Assembly: GCF_000143415.4 (NCBI RefSeq)
Contig: NW_003314269.1
Span: forward strand, 486,034 to 550,033
From: Selaginella moellendorffii
Lineage: Eukaryota; Streptophyta; Lycopodiopsida; Selaginellales; Selaginellaceae
Direction: 5' to 3'
DNA length: 64,000 nt
The position numbers and the translations under genes are program-made. Below, in pieces: positions 60,376 to 64,000 of the stretch. Within the stretch, counting starts at the first letter, position 1; each line of letters begins with the position of its first letter. The notes beneath the pieces were generated by a model. That model was not told the DNA's origin, ran no database searches, and worked only from the letters and a program-made list of their open reading frames with translations.

Positions 60376-60842
60376 GGAGAAAATTATATTGCAACATCTT
60401 GATTTATTGATATATGTCAAAAGTATAGATACAATTTTCAAAATTGTAGCACATATAATCATGAGATGAGATTTAAATATACTATCACTGTAGTTCTTTA
60501 GAATCTTAGGGGATGATAAAATAGTCACTAAAAGCTCTTTCATTAAGCAATTGCCCCTTTTCTAATTAGCTTAAGGGAAGAAAAATAGAATGCATTATAT
60601 ATGGTATTAGAGTAAATGCTATAGGTTTTAATTCCCATTTATTAGTGGCTACTTAAAATATAATATACCTTTGAGTAAAGTATATTCCTACTCTTAACTT
60701 TGAAATTTTATGTATTGGGCATCCATGTGTATGTCCTTCCTCTTGTAAGGTATCTACAAATGAAAGTATCTATTATGGGTTTACAATACGGGTGAATGAT
60801 TAGTTACCTCACATTTGGTCTACATAAAGAAAGGATTAGTGT

Positions 60843-63348
60843 TCCCCTCTCTTGGTCTGCTACTACCTAACAGGCCTTTGACACACTCAAAACAACTTTC
60901 AATTCTACTCCCGTCTTGATCCACACTGATCCCTCACAACCTTTCTTTATCAAGATAGACACCTCCGACTTTGCCATCGGTGCTATGCTGTCTCAACTCG
61001 GAGCAAATGAGGAATTTCATTCGGTCATTTCCATTCTCGGAAATTCCAGCTTGCGGAGATCAATTATGAAATCCACAACAAAGAGCTTTTTGCCATCGTG
61101 GATTCCTTTGGAGAGTGGCATCGTTTCTTGGAGGGGGCATGCCATCAAACAATAGTCTAGACGGATCACAAAAATCTTGAGTACTTTGCCACTTCCTGAG
61201 TTTTGAGCTGTTGTTAGGCAAAGTGGGCACAATTCCTGAGTCGGTTTGACTTTGTTATCAAGTATAGACTTGGAAAGCTTCAGGGCCTTCCTGATGCTCT
61301 TTCAAGGCGCTCCTATCTCAGTCTCAGGTCTGGTAATCCTGCCTTCGATCAATAGGATCAGGTTATCCTTGGTCCTAATCAGCTTCAAGTTATGGCAATT
61401 TCCCTGGCCCCTTAGGACTCCTCCTTGATGGACGTGATCAGAAACGATCTTTAATCTGACGACCTCGCCAGCGACATTTTCCCCCATCTTCAGGCTGGAC
61501 ACCTAGTGACTCCTGACTGCCGGCGATTTAACAAGTTTGAGTTCTTAGATGGCTTGTTGTACCATGGGGAGCAACTTTATGTTCATGAAGGTGATGCTCG
61601 AAGGTTGGTCCTGATGGCATGCCACAATAGCCCGACTGCTGGTCACTTCGGCATTGCGAAAACCTATAAGCTGGTTCCACAGGACTTTTGCTGCCTCACA
61701 TAGACGACTACATCAAAGCTTTTGTTACCTTCTGTGACACTTACGCCCAGAATAAGGTACCTCGCCACCTTCCTTCAGGTTTGCTTCGTTCCCTCCCAGT
61801 CCCTTCAGGTTCTTGGGAATCCATCTCCATGGATTTCTTGAGTGATCTTCCGAGTTCTAGAGGCTTCAACAGCATTTTAGTCATGGTGGATTGCTTCACA
61901 AAGATGGCACACTTTCTGTCATGTACCAAGGAGTTTTCGGGCGAGGACATGGTAAAACTAGTATCAAGGAAATTTTCTGACTTCATGGGATTCCTGTAGA
62001 TGTGGTTTCGGATCAGGGACCTTAGTTCATCTTTCATTTCTAGCAACGGTTCTTGCAGCTGCTTGGAGTGAAGGCCAACCTCTCTTTGGCATATCATCCT
62101 CAAACTGATGGACAGTCTGAGCAAACGATTTAGATGTTAGAACAATTCCTAAGGTGTTTCATCAACTATTATCAGAATGACTGGTTCGATATCCTTCCCC
62201 TTACTGAGTTCTCCTATAATAACTCTATTCACTCCTCCCTTTGAGTTTCTCCCTTCTTTGCAAACTCTGGCCAAAATCCCTAATTCAATCTCTCACTTCC
62301 TTCTCCATCCGAATCCTCTTGTTCAAATCCCCACTTTGAGGCATTTGTCTCCAACCTCTAGGAAATCCACAACTCCATCTCCTTCCACCTCCATCGTGCT
62401 TAGGAATCTCACAAAACATTTGCCAATGTCCATCATCAGGATTGTCCCCCTTACAATATCGGGGATAAAGTCTGGCTCCTCAGGCAAAATATCTCTACCA
62501 CCAGGCCATGTCCCAAACTCAATTTCAAATGCTTCAGTCCTTTCTCTATCATTGCCATCATTAATCCTATCATTTATCGCCTTGCACTTCCTTCCTCATA
62601 TCAAATTCACCCCATTTTTCACTCCTCTCTCCTTGAGCCTTATATTCCCAATCCTATTCTAAATCGGGTCATTCCTCCACCTCCACCAGTGCAGCTCGAG
62701 GATGGGTTTGAGTACGAGGTTCAGGATATCCTTGATTCCAAGATCTCACGGTCTAAACTCTACTATCTGGTAGACTGCAAGGGTTACGGATCTGAGGAAC
62801 GCACTTGGGAAACTGTGGACAACCTAATTCATTCTCTTGACCTTGTTCAGGACTTCTACCACCGCTGTCCTTCTCATCCCAGTCCTCATTCTTTTCATTC
62901 TCCATCTCCCGTCCCTCAATGCCCATCTCATCCTCCTCTTCGTTCTCATTCACGTCCTCGTTCCACTCGTTCTTGAGGAGGGGGTGTTGTCAGAAATCCC
63001 CCAATTCTTGCCACATTCTTGACTCTTGCCGGATTTCTGACCCATAGACCACATTCTTGACTCTCAAAACACTTCCCTATTTCTGACTCTCTAATTTCCC
63101 GTACAATTCCTAATTCCCGAACCACATTCCTGATGATGACGTGGTGCCTCCTCGACCTCAGCTATATTTAGGCCGTCTTCGATCCAAGAGTGGTGGAGCT
63201 TCATCAACCTATAGTATATATAGGTTAGCTTTGTTCCATTTTTCCATAATCTGAATCAACGCTAGTCTAAGGCCTCTTCTTCATCTCCACTAGCTTTTCT
63301 CTTTGTCTTTTGCATTTTCCAGTCTTGATTTTGTTGGAGGTCTTGACA
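60843..63348 (+). mobile_element. 5'-truncated Ty3/gypsy chromodomain element, nested in TRIM II
   Basis: Starts within the reverse transcriptase/RNase H region (PFFIKIDTSDFAIGAMLSQL). An integrase follows (SWESISMDFLSDLPSSRGF, then NSILVMVDCFTKMAHFLS), and at 62689-62850 a chromodomain (YEVQDILDSKISRSKLYYLV, then CKGYGSEERTWETVDNL). A polypurine tract (GAGGAGGGGG, 62975-62984) and 3' LTR come next. The 5' LTR, gag and most of pol are missing and stops interrupt the rest. Chromodomain types target chromatin. Confidence 0.85.
62985..63348 (+). repeat. 3' LTR of the chromodomain element
   Basis: Starts TGTTGTCAGAAATCC directly after the polypurine tract and ends GGTCTTGACA, giving TGT...ACA ends over 364 bases. 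Contains TATATATAGG near 63207 as a likely promoter. Confidence 0.72.
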
Positions 63349-63500
63349 TACATAATTGAAGAATTGATAGATTTAATATGAAAATAGAGGTGTTAATTCT
63401 CTTTGGCTCAGTAAGGGTTGTTAATCAATATTTAATAAGGATATTGACATCTCCAAAAGGGGGGGTGAGTGTAGCGTATGTGATTATGGGATAAGATTTG

Positions 63501-64000
63501 AAAAAAATTGTATCAGTGGCATAAGCTACTTTAGTTTGTGACTAATTGAAGAAGTAATTAAGAGAAGTAAAAAATTGTATCATTGGCATAACTAGGTGAT
63601 ATTAAGAGAGACTGAGATCTTAAGTTTATATCTAACTTTTGGTAAATAGTCTTTAAGAAGCTAGAGACTAAAATGAGCATGAGTATTGGTGAGCATCCAC
63701 AAACGTATAGGCGAAAAAAGCATATAAATCAACTATTGAAAAATTTATTAACATCTTTTATAAGAAACTTGATTAAGTAAGGATTATGGGAAAGTACTTA
63801 TCTTTACTTTAATTTACTCATAATAGCTCTCAACAATCGACTATTGGCATATCTATAATGCAGTTGAACTCCAAGCCCAATGCACTATAAAACGAGGGTT
63901 TGGTACACACTTAATAACCCTTATGATGTTGCAAATATGACAAAAGATACTTATCAGCTAGTTCTTACAAACACTCTTTCTTTACTACCATAACAATAGG
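63501..64000. other. AT-rich flank, no gene seen
   Basis: A short imperfect direct repeat (AAAAATTGTATCAGTGGCAT at about 63506 and a near copy at about 63569) is the only structure noted. Confidence 0.4.

Larger units (their letters stand above)
60445..63500 (+). mobile_element. TRIM-like element II, interrupted by a nested gypsy element
   Basis: 5' LTR at 60445-60599 (TGTAGCACATATAATC ... GCATTATA) is followed by TATGGTATTAGAGT, a good initiator-Met primer-binding site. Internal sequence matches TRIM I up to about 60842, resumes at 63349 and ends with a polypurine tract (AAAAGGGGGGGTGAG) and the beginning of a 3' LTR at 63470 (TGTAGCGTATGTG). That LTR is cut off at about 63500. Confidence 0.72.

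Overview
The window is nuclear DNA of a land plant, most likely a lycophyte of the spikemoss type (Selaginella). Evidence: plastid-directed and plant-specific families (CRR1-type DapB homologue, TDY-type MAP kinase, ERF factor, receiver-GARP regulator, ferrochelatase with a chlorophyll-binding-like tail, PPR protein, classical extensins), very short introns (mostly about 45-80 bases), gene spacing of a few hundred bases, and plant LTR retrotransposons. The species name is an inference; no search was run.

Layout. Bases 1-40,532 are a dense gene-rich segment: a 5' part of a PTST2/3-like starch protein (-), a small one-helix membrane protein (+), a CRR1/DapB-like protein (+), two tandem extensin genes (+) with a small two-exon gene of unknown function between them, an AT-rich gap, a group D MAP kinase (+), an 849-residue unknown protein (+), a GDSL esterase (-), a VDE-related protein (-), ALG5 (+), a tRNA (-), an ERF factor (+), a polyprenol reductase (-), a SnRK1-gamma-like CBS protein (+), a small conserved plant protein (+), a receiver-GARP regulator (-), ribosomal protein eL20/RPL18A (+), a coiled-coil protein (-), ferrochelatase (+) and an intronless PPR gene (+). 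Several neighbours are divergent pairs sharing 100-400 base promoters, some with telo-box-like motifs.

Bases 38,847-58,600 form a decayed tandem array of a two-gene unit: a PPR gene (+) facing a 2-oxoglutarate/Fe(II) oxygenase-like gene (-). Unit 1 has an intact PPR gene and a broken oxygenase; unit 2 a broken PPR and an open oxygenase; unit 3 a broken PPR and a broken oxygenase, pushed 8 kb apart by retrotransposons. The open oxygenase copy seems to have lost its distal iron-binding His, and a hAT-like miniature element sits exactly at its start codon.

Bases 48,300-64,000 are mostly transposon debris: Ty1/copia pol remnants, Ty3/gypsy remnants on both strands (one with a chromodomain and a 3' LTR), and two copies of a small LTR element without genes (TRIM-like), one of which carries the chromodomain element nested inside it. 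None of the pol genes is open. The most unusual items are the PPR/oxygenase array, the altered metal-site residue, the glycine-zipper insert in the CBS protein, and the receiver-GARP gene with an in-frame stop between its two domains.
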